This document shows positions 1-11,589 of a stretch of DNA of 64,000 nt, in pieces; the stretch's first letter is position 1; each line of letters begins with the position of its first letter. This stretch comes from Rugalucina vietnamica (Eukaryota > Mollusca > Bivalvia > Lucinida > Lucinidae). The position numbers and the translations under genes were made by a program. The stretch covers positions 41,360,188-41,424,187 of the forward strand of contig OZ024872.1 of NCBI GenBank assembly GCA_964017185.1. The letters are read 5' to 3'. The notes beneath the pieces are model-generated. The model ran no database searches and was not told the origin of the DNA. It worked only from the letters and a program-made list of their open reading frames with translations.

Positions 1-528
1 ATGTTTATTGCCCCGGGGTGGGGGCACATGAGCCCCTGGGGTCCAATTTTTTTCAGAATCATTAATATTCAGTCCTACTGCCCATTTCCTGCAAGACTAT
101 CACTTCAAATGACATTTTAAAAGTTTTCCCCATTCAAATGCATTGGTGACCGATGTTGACCTTGCTGTAAAATAGGTCAAGGTCATCACAGGGTCATGAT
201 TTATATACACATTGTAGTGCTTGGTCCATTAATGCTTCATGCCAAGTTTTGTTGAAATCGGTCCACCGGTTCTGGAGAAGAAGATTTTTGAAGGGTTTTT
301 ACCATATATGGGCATGGCGGCCATCTTGGTCATGTGACCTGGATTTCTTATATATACATTGGTTCCCCCTTTCTATTGATGCTTCATATAAAATTTGGCT
401 TTGATTGGCCAAGCGGTTTCAGAGGAGAAGATCTTTGAATTTGTGGACGGATGACGGACGGACGGACGCCGGATCATGGCCATCCTATAAGCTCACCTTG
501 TGAGCCTAACGGCTCAGGTGAGCTAAAA
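1..528 (+). mobile_element. HINE-like tandem-repeat element, family D/E copy 1 (left end outside window)
   Basis: Two diverged monomers are visible, each ending near a 'ttcagaggagaagat'-like box (around 270-290 and 415-432). They are followed by a GACGG-type microsatellite (about 447-470) and a terminal hairpin at 484-524, whose arms read roughly agctcacc and ggtgagct. The same 3' end occurs at 36931-37019, so both belong to one family. The architecture (tandem core, ACGG-like microsatellite, 3' hairpin) matches what is known of bivalve pearl/HINE elements. Assignment to that class is inference. The 5' end lies before base 1. Confidence 0.7.
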
Positions 529-1319
529 ATGTGGAAATGCATTGTTATAGTGCAAATGTGGCATTAAATGAACACTTTATTTCCCACCGGAAATGCCAGT
601 CAATGCAAGCATTGTTCTTCAATCACAGCAGAAAGCAAACTTATGTAACATTCAGTGAAATAAAATATTAGTGTATTTAAACTTTAGGTAAATTTGATTT
701 TCTAGCATGATTAATTTGAATTCTTCTTAAACATGTTAAACATCAATATGCTTTTTCTTCTTTTCTCCCTTAATTCTGAGGTAAAGATCGATTAAAACGA
801 TGTTCTAATAATAAATTCCTACACTTATATCCAGTAGTCTTAACCATAAGGTAATGTACCACTTGTGAGTGCAAATCTGTTTGTAACTGACAACTGAAAC
901 TAGCATATGAGCTGTCGGATAAGGTTTCTCAATAAACTGAGAGATGTTTGTGCAGGGGAATCAAAACTGCAATCTTCCTAATTCTAGGGTGGGCATATTA
1001 CCAACAGAACTATATCAAGCATTTTTCTATCATTTTACCACCTTCTACCATTTGTTGTATAGGCTGTCATGTAACTTAATACATGTCCGATGAGATTGAA
1101 AATGTTTGTTTTCAAATAGATCCAAGAAAATGAATCTATCATAAGTGTAAGGTAAAGATAAACAAATCTGTTGCCTGGGTCACAGTATGACATTACTCAG
1201 CAGAGCCTAGTGATGACAAACAGTGACCCACGGGACAGATTTACCTATCTGTACCTAGCACTCATATGAGATTCAAATATTACAAAACTTATATGATATA
1301 TCAATGCGTAAAACCATAC
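529..1319. other. Intron or flank of the spectrin gene, no feature recognised
   Basis: AT-rich sequence downstream of spectrin exon 3 on the minus strand. I see no exon, repeat family or RNA gene here. The next spectrin exon must lie beyond the left edge or be too divergent to recognise. Confidence 0.5.
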
Positions 1320-1436
1320 CACTTCAATTTCAATTTCTTGGATCTGGAAGCGTAGAATTATGGTCCATATCAAACCCAGAATGAGGCGGGGATTCCCATC
1401 CATAATGTCTTCCGCTCCTATGTTCTCGAAATACAC
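1320..1436 (-). CDS. SPTBN5-like: Beta-spectrin family, coding exon 3 (end of first CH domain)
   Basis: Cytoskeletal actin crosslinker of the submembrane spectrin network. The exon follows a good acceptor (tcttttccag) and encodes about 39 residues in phase 0, including [17 protein letters not shown], the last-helix signature of the first calponin-homology (actin-binding) domain of beta-spectrins. It joins in frame to the exon at 2678-2845. The wording IGAEDI, then [10 protein letters not shown], resembles beta-heavy spectrin (Drosophila karst, vertebrate SPTBN5) more than conventional beta chains; that subtype is from memory of the family. The donor is either GTATGG (end 1320) or GTGGTA (end 1323). 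A full beta-heavy chain is several thousand residues, so nearly the whole gene lies left of the window. Confidence 0.9.
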
Positions 1437-1896
1437 CTGGAAAAGATAATCTTTAACAGTTTTGATGTAGAATGGCTCAAGCAAACACATACATGTGATG
1501 AGTTTGAAAGAGGAATCAGGGAGATTTTTCTTTCATTTCAGGGAGATTTTTGAAAAATGTATAGAATATATAGGAAAATTTCTGATTCATTTCAGGGAGA
1601 TTTTGAATTTTTGTTAAAAAGTGGTTCATTTTAGAAGAAATTTGTCCAATTTTAAGGCTCATTTCCTGGAGTCTCCCTGATGATGAGGGAGGTATCACAT
1701 GTATGCAAACAGTGCTGGCCTAGGTCAGTTTGTTGCTGGAGGAACAGTCTGAGATGATGCATTTTAAAATTGGCTTACTAATCTGACTATCCCAGAAGAT
1801 TTTTCTGGTATGGTGGGATGATACCTCAGCAGTTCTATGGGATGTGTAGTGTCTTGCTCAAGGAAATAATACAATAACAATACGCAGTTTGAGATC
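1437..1896. other. Spectrin intron 2, left part
   Basis: Intronic. At 1516-1698 there are three near-repeats of a 'cagggagatttttg' motif, a small local tandem structure. Nothing coding was recognised. Confidence 0.4.
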
Positions 1897-2135
1897 TGGG
1901 CCCAGAGTTACAATCCTCCCTTAAAGTTAAGACCTTAGTTAAGGTGGTAAATTTCAGCATCCAAAAATGTGCATCTAAATTATACTGAAATCAAACTTAT
2001 CAGTTTGATCATGTAAATGACGTTTAATTTTACACAGCTGTATATTTTCATGAAAAAGTTATTGAATTTAACGGTACAATATCGCTTAACTAAAGTAGAC
2101 CTTAACTTTAAGGAAGCATTGTAATTCTCGGCCCA
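1897..2135. mobile_element. Short inverted-repeat element (family U)
   Basis: The two ends are inverted repeats of about 45 bp: the left begins tgggcccagagttacaat and the right ends attgtaattctcggccca. Both carry ccttaaagttaag just inside. Size is 239 bp with no coding capacity, so it is a MITE-like element. No clear target duplication was found. Confidence 0.65.
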
Positions 2136-2364
2136 GGTTCATACCTGTTCTAGAGAAGTGTCTTTCATGAAATAAAGATTTGTATGAATTTCAAGTCGCA
2201 CTCAGTATAACATGGAAAAGTCATTTTCTGATAGACACAACTGAGGGTCTATTATTATAAATCACCATAAAATGACAATCCAGGCTCGAAGATCAAACCT
2301 TGGAACATTTCAATACAGGCAGAGGATGGCCAAACTATGTAGTCCAGTACTCAGAATATATTTA

Positions 2365-2600
2365 GAGCCATGTCATGAGAAAACCAACATTTTGCATATG
2401 GGAAAACAAAGGCCCAGATCAGCTTCAAATTCACAGTAACTGCAAAGCTGATCAGCGCCTTTGTTTTCGCTACACAGATAGTACAATTCCTCTTCTAAAT
2501 CGAAAATTTCAAGCTTCTAGCCATTTTCTGTGTGTGCACAGACTGGTTTGTGTCTGACCTGTTCTGAAACCACATAGTTGGTTTTCTCATGACGAGGCTC
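2365..2600 (+). mobile_element. Family A palindrome MITE, copy 1
   Basis: Plan of the whole family: ~28-bp terminal inverted repeats (gagccgcctcatgagaaaac inward), an off-centre ~66-bp internal palindrome beginning gcgaaaacaaaggcgc, then a ~110-bp single-copy arm containing 'tagtacaattcctcttct' and 'ggtttgtgtcggacctg'. About 24 copies lie in this window in both orientations, and several have 4-bp target duplications. None encodes protein. Here '+' means the palindrome is near the left end. In this copy the palindrome is decayed to agcttcaaattcacagtaac. Confidence 0.85.
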
Positions 2601-2677
2601 AAATGTTGTTTTTTTTTGTTTTTTGTTTTTTTATTTTATTTTTTTTTTTATCTTATTTTTTTTTTCAGAAAACAAAC

Positions 2678-2845
2678 CTTAGTTCTGAGGAAGGTCAGAC
2701 ATCTGTTGATATTTTCTGCCTTCTGTACCCTCAGTATGCCCTTGTTGGGTTTGCCGAGATTTTCTCCCGAGATTATTTCTAGCAGCTTCATCAACATTTT
2801 CCCATCATTCAAGTCTTTGAACAGGTCTCTGATCTCCATACGAGC
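2678..2845 (-). CDS. SPTBN5-like: Beta-spectrin family, coding exon 2 (CH domain core)
   Basis: 56 codons in phase 0 at both ends, with acceptor tatttgtag and donor AAG|GTTTGT. It encodes DLNDGKMLMKLLEIISGE, then LGKP and NINRCLTFLRTK, the middle helices of the first CH domain in beta-spectrins. It follows exon 1 in frame (FLEK then ARMEIRDLF), as in beta-heavy spectrin. A T-rich tract (2604-2670) and a family A copy sit just downstream of the donor. It cannot be alpha-actinin or dystrophin with equal likelihood, because the SGE-LGKP wording is beta-spectrin-like; this is judged from memory rather than an alignment. Confidence 0.93.
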
Positions 2846-2867
2846 CTACAAATATAAAAGGTTCATA

Positions 2868-3125
2868 CATCACAAAGACATGTCCGTGTAACTATACCCC
2901 TTTAAACCCCACTTTTATATAGTAAAACTGGGGTATGTGGGGGTATATCTATTTTTCTTATTTTTACTTCAAAACATAGATTGTGGGTACTGGTAGGTTC
3001 TAACGTGTACCCACAGTCTATGTTTTGTGCAAAAATAAGAAAAATATCAAAATTTTTCCAGTGAAATTGTTCATTTTTACAAACAAAAAATTTTCTGCAT
3101 ATTGCATGAGCATGTTTTCGTAATG
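2868..3125 (-). mobile_element. Family B foldback element, copy 1
   Basis: Family B elements are ~280 bp. They run from cattacgaaaacttgcc to gcacggacatgttttcctga, and these two ends are inverted repeats of each other. The centre is a palindrome around gattgtgggtac, gaaccgcctcggcgaggcgg and gtacccacaatc, followed by ggtatacccc and 'tataaaagtggggttt'. This copy is inverted relative to that description and has lost the GC-rich centre. Confidence 0.75.
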
Positions 3126-3133
3126 ATTAGAAA

Positions 3134-3424
3134 ACCAGAGGACTACTGGAGGATGCTCACCTGAGATTTGGTCTTTGAAGAATGACATTTGACTAAGGTC
3201 ATTTTGAAAAAGAAGATTCTAAGGATTTTTACCATATATGGGCATGGCTGCCATCTTGGTCATGCGACCTGTATCATTTATATAAACTTTTGTTCCCCCT
3301 TCCAAAGTTCCTATGGATGCTACACATGAAGATTTACTTTGATTGGTACAGCGGTTTCAGAGGAAAAGATGTTTGACATTGTGAACAACGATGACAACAT
3401 GACAACGGCAGTGAGCTAAAAAAA
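3134..3424 (+). mobile_element. Short HINE-like element, family D/E copy 2
   Basis: It begins agaggactactggagg, then gctcacctgag, matching the 5' end of the larger copy at 35019. It contains the 'accatatatgggcatgg' and 'gcggtttcagagg' segments of copy 1 and ends cagtgagctaaaa. Only one or two monomers are present, and the microsatellite and hairpin are eroded. Confidence 0.65.
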
Positions 3425-3805
3425 TAAAACTGCATGATAATTGCATGTAAGTCGCTTCAGGTCAATGACTTAATTGACATAATGCTTAAATGTGAGGCAA
3501 TTAGCATGTTTATGTCTCAATTTAATCGTGTTGACAAATTGCATCACCGATACCATCAAACCATCAAACCTTAAGTTTCTTAAACATGCAAAGTCTACAT
3601 TATCAAACAGGTGTTGTTTTGTTGTTTTTTTCAGCTTAGTTGGTTTGGTCTATCATATCAAGTTACAGCCTTCCCCTGTATTCAGGCTGTCAAATTACAC
3701 CTCATAAGAAAAATCTATCGAGCATTAACCTTACAACCACAAAAGACAATTAGAGTTAGGGGACATTATGTTTTCCTGACCCATGTCAAATGTACATGCA
3801 TAAAT

Positions 3806-4025
3806 GAGCCCCGACGCGAGAAAACCATTATTCCGGGTTCCGACCAGGTCTGACACAAACCCACCTATCCAGTCGCAGAAGCAGGCTGCAGCTTGAAGTT
3901 TCGGATTTAAGAAGAAGAGAAATTGTACTATCATTGTAGCGAGGACAAAGGCGCTGATCAGCTGTGCAGTTACTGCACAGCTGATTTGTGCCTTTGTTTT
4001 CGCATGTACGCAAATGATGCGGCTC
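3806..4025 (-). mobile_element. Family A copy 2 (GTG-type core)
   Basis: Inverted orientation. The internal palindrome reads gctgtgcagttactgcacag, the second core variant, in which both arms differ from the common cttcgc/gcgaag form in a matching way. Ends are gagccccgacgcgag and gatgcggctc. Confidence 0.8.
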
Positions 4026-4270
4026 AATTTTCAGTGAAACCAAATGAATATAATGGCAATGCTCACTAGTTTGTCTCAATGTTATTACATTACATGTCAG
4101 GGTTTATAATATGCATTCTATTTAAGCAGCAACATGTGAACTGAAATATCAATTTAAAGCTCACATTAAACCTTACACAATACATGTATGGAAATTGAAA
4201 ATAAACTACTATATGCATATTTATTATTCATGTAAGAATACCAATATATCTGTATGTTAAACCCTGCAAG

Positions 4271-4526
4271 AGCTCCAGTAACATGTCAGTGTAATATATA
4301 CCCCATGGGGTGTACGGAGGTATACATTTTCCTTATTGTGGCTTCAAAACTTAGATTGTGGGTACTCGTAAAACTGCCTTGGCGAGGTGATTCTAACGTG
4401 TACCCACGGCACAATCTCTGTTTTTTACAAAAATTATGAAAAATATCACTTTTTATAACCAAAAATTTTAAACTTTTACAGCTCAAAAAATTGCTGTATG
4501 TTTTCGCATGGGTGTGTTTTCGTTAT
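4271..4526 (-). mobile_element. Family B copy 2
   Basis: Inverted copy, with gattgtgggtactcg at 4356 and acgtgtacccacgg at 4396, ending in ttttcgcatgggtgtgtttt. The central arms are only partly complementary, so this is an old copy. Confidence 0.65.
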
Positions 4527-4847
4527 GGAAAGAAAAAAGTACTCAAGCATAGAAAAAAGAGAAGTATTATATGATCAAACTTGGTCAGCCATAAAGCTAA
4601 CAATAGTGAAATTGAATGGGATTACCCTATATGGCACCATAATAAACAAGGGCAAAAAACGTGTTTTGATCGTATACAGTGAAATATAACACTTTCTAGT
4701 CTGACGATTCAGTATTTAGGCAATTATTTTCAACTGAAAATATCAAAATATTTGGTACAGTATAAAGGTATATGATACTGCAAGCCCTGCACATTCCAAC
4801 TTTTTGATGCAGACTGACTGGGCCTCATGTTATAAAACTTTTTCTAT

Positions 4848-4917
4848 GCTGAAATTTATCCTGCTCATATTTAAATTTTAAAATGCCAACAATTTTCAAC
4901 ATTTATTAGCATGGTAA
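4848..4917 (+). repeat. Family F palindrome fragment
   Basis: Matches the tatcctgctcata...aaatgccaacaatt half of the perfect palindrome at 30599-30666, with substitutions in the second arm. A decayed fragment. Confidence 0.55.
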
Positions 4918-4977
4918 ATGACTGGAGAAACTTAAATGGCAATCTCTATGACAATTTTTTTTGAAAGAGTATAATAT

Positions 4978-5100
4978 GCAGGTGGCATGGTGATAGAGCA
5001 TCAATCTCCAAATCAAGAGGTCCTGGGTTTGATCCTGCACTCAGGTGGCACTGTGTTGTGTACTGGTTAATACCAAGGAAGTGGTGGCTTCATTTCGACA
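4978..5100 (+). repeat. tRNA-headed SINE-like sequence
   Basis: A tRNA-like head with a box A-like region (tggcatggtgatagagc) and a box B-like region (ggtttgatcc) about 35 bp apart, followed by non-tRNA sequence. The arms do not form a convincing tRNA cloverleaf, so I read it as a SINE relic rather than a tRNA gene. Confidence 0.5.
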
Positions 5101-5160
5101 TGACTGATTTGTTAACAAACAAACAATTTTTTCACAATATGGATCGCTGTCAGTGTATAA

Positions 5161-5616
5161 TGCACCAGTCATTTGTATCCCCGGCTCACCTAGGGCCGGG
5201 GAATAGCGGGGCTTTTAACTTTTCAATTTTTAAAGCCCGGCACTATGGGGCAAGATTGGTAAAATCTCTGCTAAAAGTCCCGGCTCCCCGGAGGCTGACG
5301 ATAATGTGGAACAGCAACTAGGAGTTGTTCTGATGAAACTGAAACATGAACATGATGAAAGAATGGCTTAAATATGCATGTAAATATTTAGGTGCATTTT
5401 CAAATTAAATAAGTACCATAAAAGTAATTAAATGTTAAAAAATACCATTAATATCTAATCTGAATTAATGTGACAGTGTATTGGTGGGAAATGAAAACCC
5501 CAGCTCATCCCCGGCACTGCCGGGACCTATCAAAGGTTAAAGCCTGGCACTTTAGCCCCACTGTGCCCCCGCTATCCCCAGCCCTAGGGGAGCCGGGGAT
5601 ACAAATGACTGGTGCA
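5161..5616. mobile_element. PIF/Harbinger-type MITE (family O)
   Basis: Ends tgcaccagtcatttgtatcc and ggatacaaatgactggtgca are inverted repeats, and similarity continues about 50 bp inward (ccccggctcacctag.. against ..ctaggggagccgggg). It is flanked on both sides by TAA (5158-5160 and 5617-5619), the TWA-type 3-bp duplication typical of PIF/Harbinger. No transposase is present, so it is non-autonomous. Confidence 0.8.
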
Positions 5617-5916
5617 TAAGAGCTTTGAACATGCATTTAGGATAATGGTATATAAAAATTCATGGTCACAGTATCAATCAGGGTTTATTACATTATGTAA
5701 ATCAAACTTATTAGCCTTACTTAAGGTTGTACATTAAAATGTGGCATCATGAAATCTGAATTGATATAAAGGCCAAGTTTTCATTTAAACCATAAATGAT
5801 AAATTTGGTCTAGTGAAAATTTTCAATCAATGATAAAATGACAAATCAACCGGATAAATTTTGATAAACTTCCAATCAAATGATAACAATCCCATTCTTT
5901 ATTTAGAATCAAATTT

Positions 5917-6150
5917 GAGCCGCCTCATGGGAAAACCAACAATCTGCATAGGCGAAAACAAAGACGCAGATCAGCTTCGCGGTAACCGCGAAGCTGATCA
6001 GCGCCTTTGTTTTCGCTAAACAGATAGTACAATCCCTCTTCTACTTATATTAAAAATTTCAAGCATCTAGCATTTTTCTGTGCTTGTGCAGCTCGATTTG
6101 TATCAGACCTGTTCAAAAACCACATTGTTGGTTTTCCCATGAGGTGGCTC
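5917..6150 (+). mobile_element. Family A copy 3, TSD attt
   Basis: A well-preserved copy with core agcttcgcggtaaccgcgaa. It is flanked by attt on each side (5913-5916 and 6151-6154), supporting a 4-bp target duplication. Confidence 0.88.
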
Positions 6151-6239
6151 ATTTGTCAAGGTCTATATCTCAATTACAGTAGATGTATGCAAATATTCTG
6201 ATCGTGTCAAGGTCAATGTATACATCAAAAGCCTGTGGT

Positions 6240-6490
6240 AAGGAGATCGCTGTAGCTCTGTTGGTTGCTGCAACTTGGCCAGGCTGGTTGGATGGCAGTT
6301 TTGTACTGAGGTTTAATTTCCCAGTAATGTCAAGGCGGAACCACTGCTTCCTGGGTTTTTAACCAGTACTTTATGGAGTTAATGCGTCTTGCTCAAGGAC
6401 AATTTAAACACTGTGATGCCAATGGGGACTGAACCCAGGACCTCTGGATTCGGAGCCTGATGCTCTACCGCTTCCCAACCGTGCTCCCCA
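6240..6490 (-). repeat. tRNA-headed SINE-like sequence
   Basis: On the minus strand, ggttgggaagcggtagagca resembles box A and gtcctgggttcagtcc resembles box B. Downstream there is a non-tRNA body towards 6240. The tRNA fold is not intact. SINE relic is the likeliest reading. Confidence 0.5.
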
Positions 6491-6627
6491 CTAAAACACG
6501 GATTTCCAACCTGACAGTGATACACCTTTAATCTTGATCTGTTTTCAAACAAGTTCGGACATCCTAGCTACATCCTCTGACCTTATTATTTTCCTAGTTT
6601 AGGTGATTGTCACAGTGGTCACCATAC

Positions 6628-6867
6628 AAGCCACGTCATGAGAAAACCAACGAGGTGGTTGCCAAAAAGGTCCAATACAAACCAAGCTGTTAAATCAAAG
6701 AAGATGGCAATAGACTAGAGGCTGGAAATTTTAGGTTTAGAAAGAAGAGGAATTGTTCTATCCCAGTAGCGAAAAGAAAGGCGCTGATCATCTTTGCAGT
6801 TACTGCGAAGCTGATCTGCACTTTCTTTTCGCATGTGCAAAATGTTGGTTTTCTCATGGCGCGGCTC
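6628..6867 (-). mobile_element. Family A copy 4, TSD atac
   Basis: Inverted orientation. It is flanked by atac at 6624-6627 and 6868-6871. This target is informative because its last base is c, so the duplication is a true 4 bp rather than an extension of the element by t/a. Confidence 0.85.
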
Positions 6868-7758
6868 ATACAGTATGGCAGTTTTTGTTTGTCCGAGGAA
6901 GCCTGATACTATAGTCAACATATCTGTTACAATGTTAGTCCTAAACTTGTGACATGATACGCGGATTTCTTCAAACAGGGTCACATTTAGGTTTTGATCA
7001 ATAATGTACATGTAAAATAGAAATTTGAGAATGTTGCAAACTTGCGAACCATGCACTTAATCATGCATGATATTTTCTCCTATTTTTAATCTATAAGAAA
7101 ATATCTGAATCTTTACTTTAAGAATACTTCAAACCAAAGTGTTGATGTATTTCATAGCCTAATACAGACCATATTATAAAATGTCAACCAATTGTGCATT
7201 AATACAGTTTCATAAATAACTTGGCAAATTAATAAATGCAGTTATGATTCATTTCCTTATTAAGACTAACTTATCATTCATGTACAAAAATTAATGTGAA
7301 AATTTTAATTCAGTGTACTTTTATTAAAGAGTGTTCATATTTATTTATAAGGCTGCACATCAGTATTTTTTTTTTAATGAGGAATGTAAGTACATACTGT
7401 CGTGTTGGGATTGTAACACTACTACTGCCTTCAATAGCATGCAGTGGCAAGTTACAAAGTAAGCCATATGGAATCAAAAGCTATTTTCTGATGGCCATTT
7501 GTGTCATAAAGCAAACATTCCTCCTTTGTACATGTACATCACAAACCATGTTCCATGGGATAAATCTTAGTTTTTCATCATCAAAAATGTACCTGCCCCA
7601 TGCCTTAAGATTTGGACAGACCCTTACGAACATGTGCATCTCTTTTGTCTTTTCTTAAATCAAGTTTTAAAACTTTATCTCTTTGTGATTTCATTCTTTT
7701 AATAAACTCATATATTTTCAATCAAAATGTCATTCATCAAAAAAGTATTTTCACATTT
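6868..7758. other. Spectrin intron, unassigned AT-rich DNA
   Basis: ORFs in this stretch are hydrophobic readings of AT-rich intron. No repeat family, exon or RNA was recognised. Confidence 0.4.
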
Positions 7759-7993
7759 GAACCACAACTCAAGAAAACCAGTCTTCGAGATTTCAACCAG
7801 GTCCCACAAAAACCCACCTCTACAGTCGCAGAAAAAGGCTAGAAGCAGGAAATTTTTTATATAGGTAGCAGAGGAATTGTACTATCTGTGTAGCGGAAAA
7901 AAAAGGCGCGAATCAGCTGTGCAGTTGCTGCACAGCTGATCTGCGCCTTTGTTTTCGCAAATGCAATAATCCGGTTTTCTCATGAGGCGACTC
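7759..7993 (-). mobile_element. Family A copy 5 (GTG-type core)
   Basis: Inverted, with core gctgtgcagttgctgcacag. Ends are gaaccacaactcaagaaaac and tctcatgaggcgactc. Confidence 0.8.
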
Positions 7994-8451
7994 ATTTCAA
8001 ACCTGTAACCTTCCAACTAACTGTCACTAGATGTTAACATAACATCATGTCATACAGCATATCCAACAACTCTGTCAATCATGTTCCAGCTGTCACTTCT
8101 AGCAAATTTACTGTTATCATAAAATATGTTACATATGAATCATAGAAGAAAATTACATACATTCTTTTTTTAAAAAAATATAATGTATACATGACTTTTG
8201 TATATGAATCAATGTCCTCAAAATACTAATTTTTATTTTCCTTTATTATTTCGTTTCTATTTTTATTTTTGTTTTTCCTTATTTATTTTTTATTTTTTAT
8301 TTATTTTTTTTTTTTTTTTTTGGTTCAACTTTCCTAGCCAACAATTTTTCATTCATGTCAGAAAATGGGCATTGCTTCCTGATAGAACCTGATTTGTTAG
8401 TCCTAACAGCAGCTGTCTGATCTACTACTACCTACTGCGGTCGCAATAAAT

Positions 8452-8681
8452 GAGCCATCTCGTGAGTAACAATGTGGTTTTCTAACAGGTGTGACACAAA
8501 CCAGGCTGTACAAGCACAGAAGATGGTTAGAGGCTGGAAATTTTGGATTTAGAATGTAGAGGAATTGTACTATCCGTGTAGATAAAAACAAAGGCGCTGA
8601 TCAGCTTCGCAGTTACTGCGAAGCTGATCTGCGCCTTTGTTTTCGCCTATGCAGATTGTTGGTTTTCCCAAGCACCAGCTC
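8452..8681 (-). mobile_element. Family A copy 6, TSD aaat
   Basis: Inverted, with core cttcgcagttactgcgaag intact. Flanked by aaat on both sides (8448-8451 and 8682-8685). Confidence 0.85.
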
Positions 8682-8903
8682 AAATAACTTCTCATGTCAT
8701 ACCAATTTACCAAATATCAAAAATGTCTTTTCATAAACTAAATTTTGACAACTTAAGTTTTTCATGTGCAGTCTATGTGTTATAATTGAGATGTTCAAAA
8801 CATTCAGCCTCTAGCCTTGTTAGGTAATATTAGGCACAAAAATGTATGAATTACCTCAAGATTTACTGTCTACTCTCACCTTAAACAGGTAGCAATAACA
8901 TTT

Positions 8904-9071
8904 GAGCCAATGCATGAGAAAACCAGAAAACCAGCAATCTGGGTATTCTATCAGGTCCGACAAAAAACCAAGCTGTACAGCCACAGAAGCAGGATGTCGG
9001 ATTTAACAAAAAGACAGATTGTTCTATCCGCATAGCGACAGCTGATCTGCACCTTTGTTTTCACACAAGTC
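8904..9071 (-). mobile_element. Family A copy 7, truncated
   Basis: Carries the gagcca end, the caggtccgacaaaaaacc arm and ctgatctgcacctttg, but one palindrome arm and the right terminus are missing. Confidence 0.7.
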
Positions 9072-9301
9072 TTAGAGCAGATTGTTTCTATTGTTATGCA
9101 GTAGTAGTAGTAGTAGTAAAGAGTGGCAGTTTTACGTCATGCCGGGCCAAACGGACTTAATCCATATTCCCACCACAAGGACGTTATGCAGCGGCTTATT
9201 TAAATTTTTTAGAGCAATGTTGTGAGAAAACCTGCCTGTGACTCAACTTTTGTCTCAATTACTGTCGCCAAGCTATACAGTCACGTTGAGCTGTACAGGC
9301 A

Positions 9302-9534
9302 CTGAATGCATGGGAAAACCAATAATTTGCATATGCGAAAACAAAGGCGCAGATCAGATTCGCAGTAACCGCGAAGCTGATCAGCGCCTTTGTTTTCGCT
9401 ACATGGATAGTACAATTCCTCTACTTTCTAAATCCAAAATTTCCAGTCTCTAGCCATCTTCTGTGCTTATGTACAGTCCGGTTTGTGTCGGACCTGTTCG
9501 AACACCACATTGTTGGTTTTCCCACGAGGCGGCT
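9302..9534 (+). mobile_element. Family A copy 8
   Basis: Core ttcgcagtaaccgcgaagct with a full right arm to cccacgaggcggct. A second terminal fragment (gagcaatgttgtgagaaaac, 9212-9231) lies just upstream, so two copies may once have been adjacent. Confidence 0.8.
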
Positions 9535-9570
9535 TGGAAAATATTTCAGAGTCAGCAGGAGGGTTGATAG

Positions 9571-9645
9571 GTGCACAGCTGATCTACATCTTTGTTTCAA
9601 CGTTTTTACATATAAAAGGGACGGGTTTTCTCATGATATGGCTAA
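9571..9645 (-). repeat. Family A remnant
   Basis: Contains cacagctgatctacatcttt and ggttttctcatgatatggct, the right half of an inverted GTG-type family A copy. Confidence 0.55.
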
Positions 9646-9917
9646 CATATACTGCATGTTACTGCTAGAATTTTCATGCATCTTTAATCTTAAAAACTGT
9701 CAAAGACCAGTTTCTATGCATAAATCCTTATGGTACATTAGACACCCGTTACTAAAGGTCTCAATTTCTGCTATACAGATATTGCCCGTATTAGACACAC
9801 CTTTGTTTTATCTCTCTAGGCATATCGAAATTCCTTTGCCGATTTTACAATGGATTTTTATCAATCCATTCAGCAATGCATTGTGCGGCCCACAAACATT
9901 GATAAACAGATAAAATT

Positions 9918-10152
9918 GGCCGCATCATGAGAAAAACAGATTTTCGCATTTGCGAAAAACAAAGGTGCAGATCAGCTGTGCAGTAACTGCACAGCTGATC
10001 ATCACCTTTGTTTACACTATGCAGATAGTATATGACCATCTTTCTACTTCTCAAATCCGAAATTTCAAAATTGTAGTCTTCTTCTGTGACTGCACAGCCC
10101 AGTTAGTGTCGGACCTGGTCAGAAACCCTGAAGACCGGCTTTTCTCGCATTA
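9918..10152 (+). mobile_element. Family A copy 9 (GTG-type core)
   Basis: Core gctgtgcagtaactgcacag with a full arm to ccggcttttctcgc. Termini are eroded and no clear duplication remains. Confidence 0.75.
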
Positions 10153-10535
10153 TTAAATTTGCAATGGAGTAGTCACCACTATTTAAGTCGGTTTGTTTAA
10201 AGGCCCTATAGCCATGTAGGTCATACAGGTTTTTTCGACACATTAAGTGTGTCAAGCCACCGAAAATTATTTAAACAATTACAAGATAATTGAAGCGATG
10301 ATTGTTTATAAACTAGGACAACTGCAGATTTAGGGTGTAAGTAGAACAAGATTTATAGTCCAGCGATCTCACACCTTTATGTTAGGAGATTCAAAACAAA
10401 CACTGGTATTAAACACCCGTCCTATTAAGCGACAAACAAGCGACGAACCAAAACGACAGAGTTACATGTACATCAGGATAACTGTTGTCCATGTAATATA
10501 TATACCCATTTATATACCACTTTTATATAATACAA

Positions 10536-11541
10536 GAACTCCGCGGAGGTCGATATCGCACCTGCATCGGGCAAAATAACTAAAAACATGAAATATAGGT
10601 CCAGAGCACCAGGTTAAGGTGTGTTCTGAAAGGGTATGTGAAGGACATTTACTATGCAAGCTTTCACACTCGCAGCTATCACTGATGCAGAAAAAACAAA
10701 CTTCGACATAAATATATAACAAAGTCAATGGACCGTAAAATATAGGTCAAGGTCAGCAGGTCAAGGTGCATGATTGAAGGGTATGTCAAGGACAGTTACT
10801 ATGCAAGGTTTCACACTCGCAGCTATCTCTGATGCAGAGTAAACCAAACTTTGACGTAAAAATTTACAAAGTCAATGGACCGTAAAATATAGGTCAAGGT
10901 CAGCGGGTCAAGGTGCGTGCTTGAAGGGTATGTCAAGGACAATTACTATGCAAGGTTTCACGCTCACAGCTATTACTGATGCAGAGAAAACCAAACTTCG
11001 ACGTAAAAATTAACAAAGTCAGTGGACCGTGAAATATAGGTCAAGGTCAGCGGGTCAAGGTGCGTGCTTGAAGGGTATGTCAAGGACAATTACTATGCAA
11101 GGTTTCATGCTCTCAGCTATTACTGATGCAGAGAAAACCAAACTTTGACGTAAAAATTAACAAAGTCAATGGACCGTGAAATATAGGTCAAGGTCAGCGG
11201 GTCAAGGTGCGTGCTTGCAGGGTATGTCAAGGACAATTACTATGCAAGGTTTCAGACTCGCAGCTATCACTGATGTCGAGAAAACCAAACTTCGACGTAA
11301 AAATTTTCAAAGTCAGTGGACCGTGAAATATAGGTCAAGGGTACTGGGTCAAGGTGCGTGCTTGAACGGTATGTCAAGGACAATTAATATGCAAGGTTTC
11401 AGACTCGCAGCTATCACTGATGTCGAGAAAACTGAACTTCGACGTAAATGTTGACGGACGAACGAACGGACGAACGAACGTACGGACGGACGGAAATTTG
11501 AACTCCTATATCGCACCCTGCTATAAGCAGGTGCGATAAAA
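10536..11541 (+). mobile_element. HINE-like tandem element C, copy 1
   Basis: 5' end aagaactccgcggaggtcga, with palindromic ctccgcggag, then atatcgcacctgc. The core holds about six 147-bp monomers ('atataggtc' recurs at 10740, 10887, 11034, 11181 and 11328). The core is followed by a GACGGACGAACG-type microsatellite (11453-11493) and a 3' hairpin, atcgcaccctgctataagca then ggtgcgat. The 5' box atcgcacctgc is the reverse complement of the 3' gcaggtgcgat, i.e. subterminal inverted repeats as in HINE/pearl elements. There is no long ORF. The class assignment is inference from architecture. Confidence 0.78.
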
Positions 11542-11589
11542 ACTCCAGTATGCAGGGCTATACATATTCTTATTACTTTTTATTCAAAC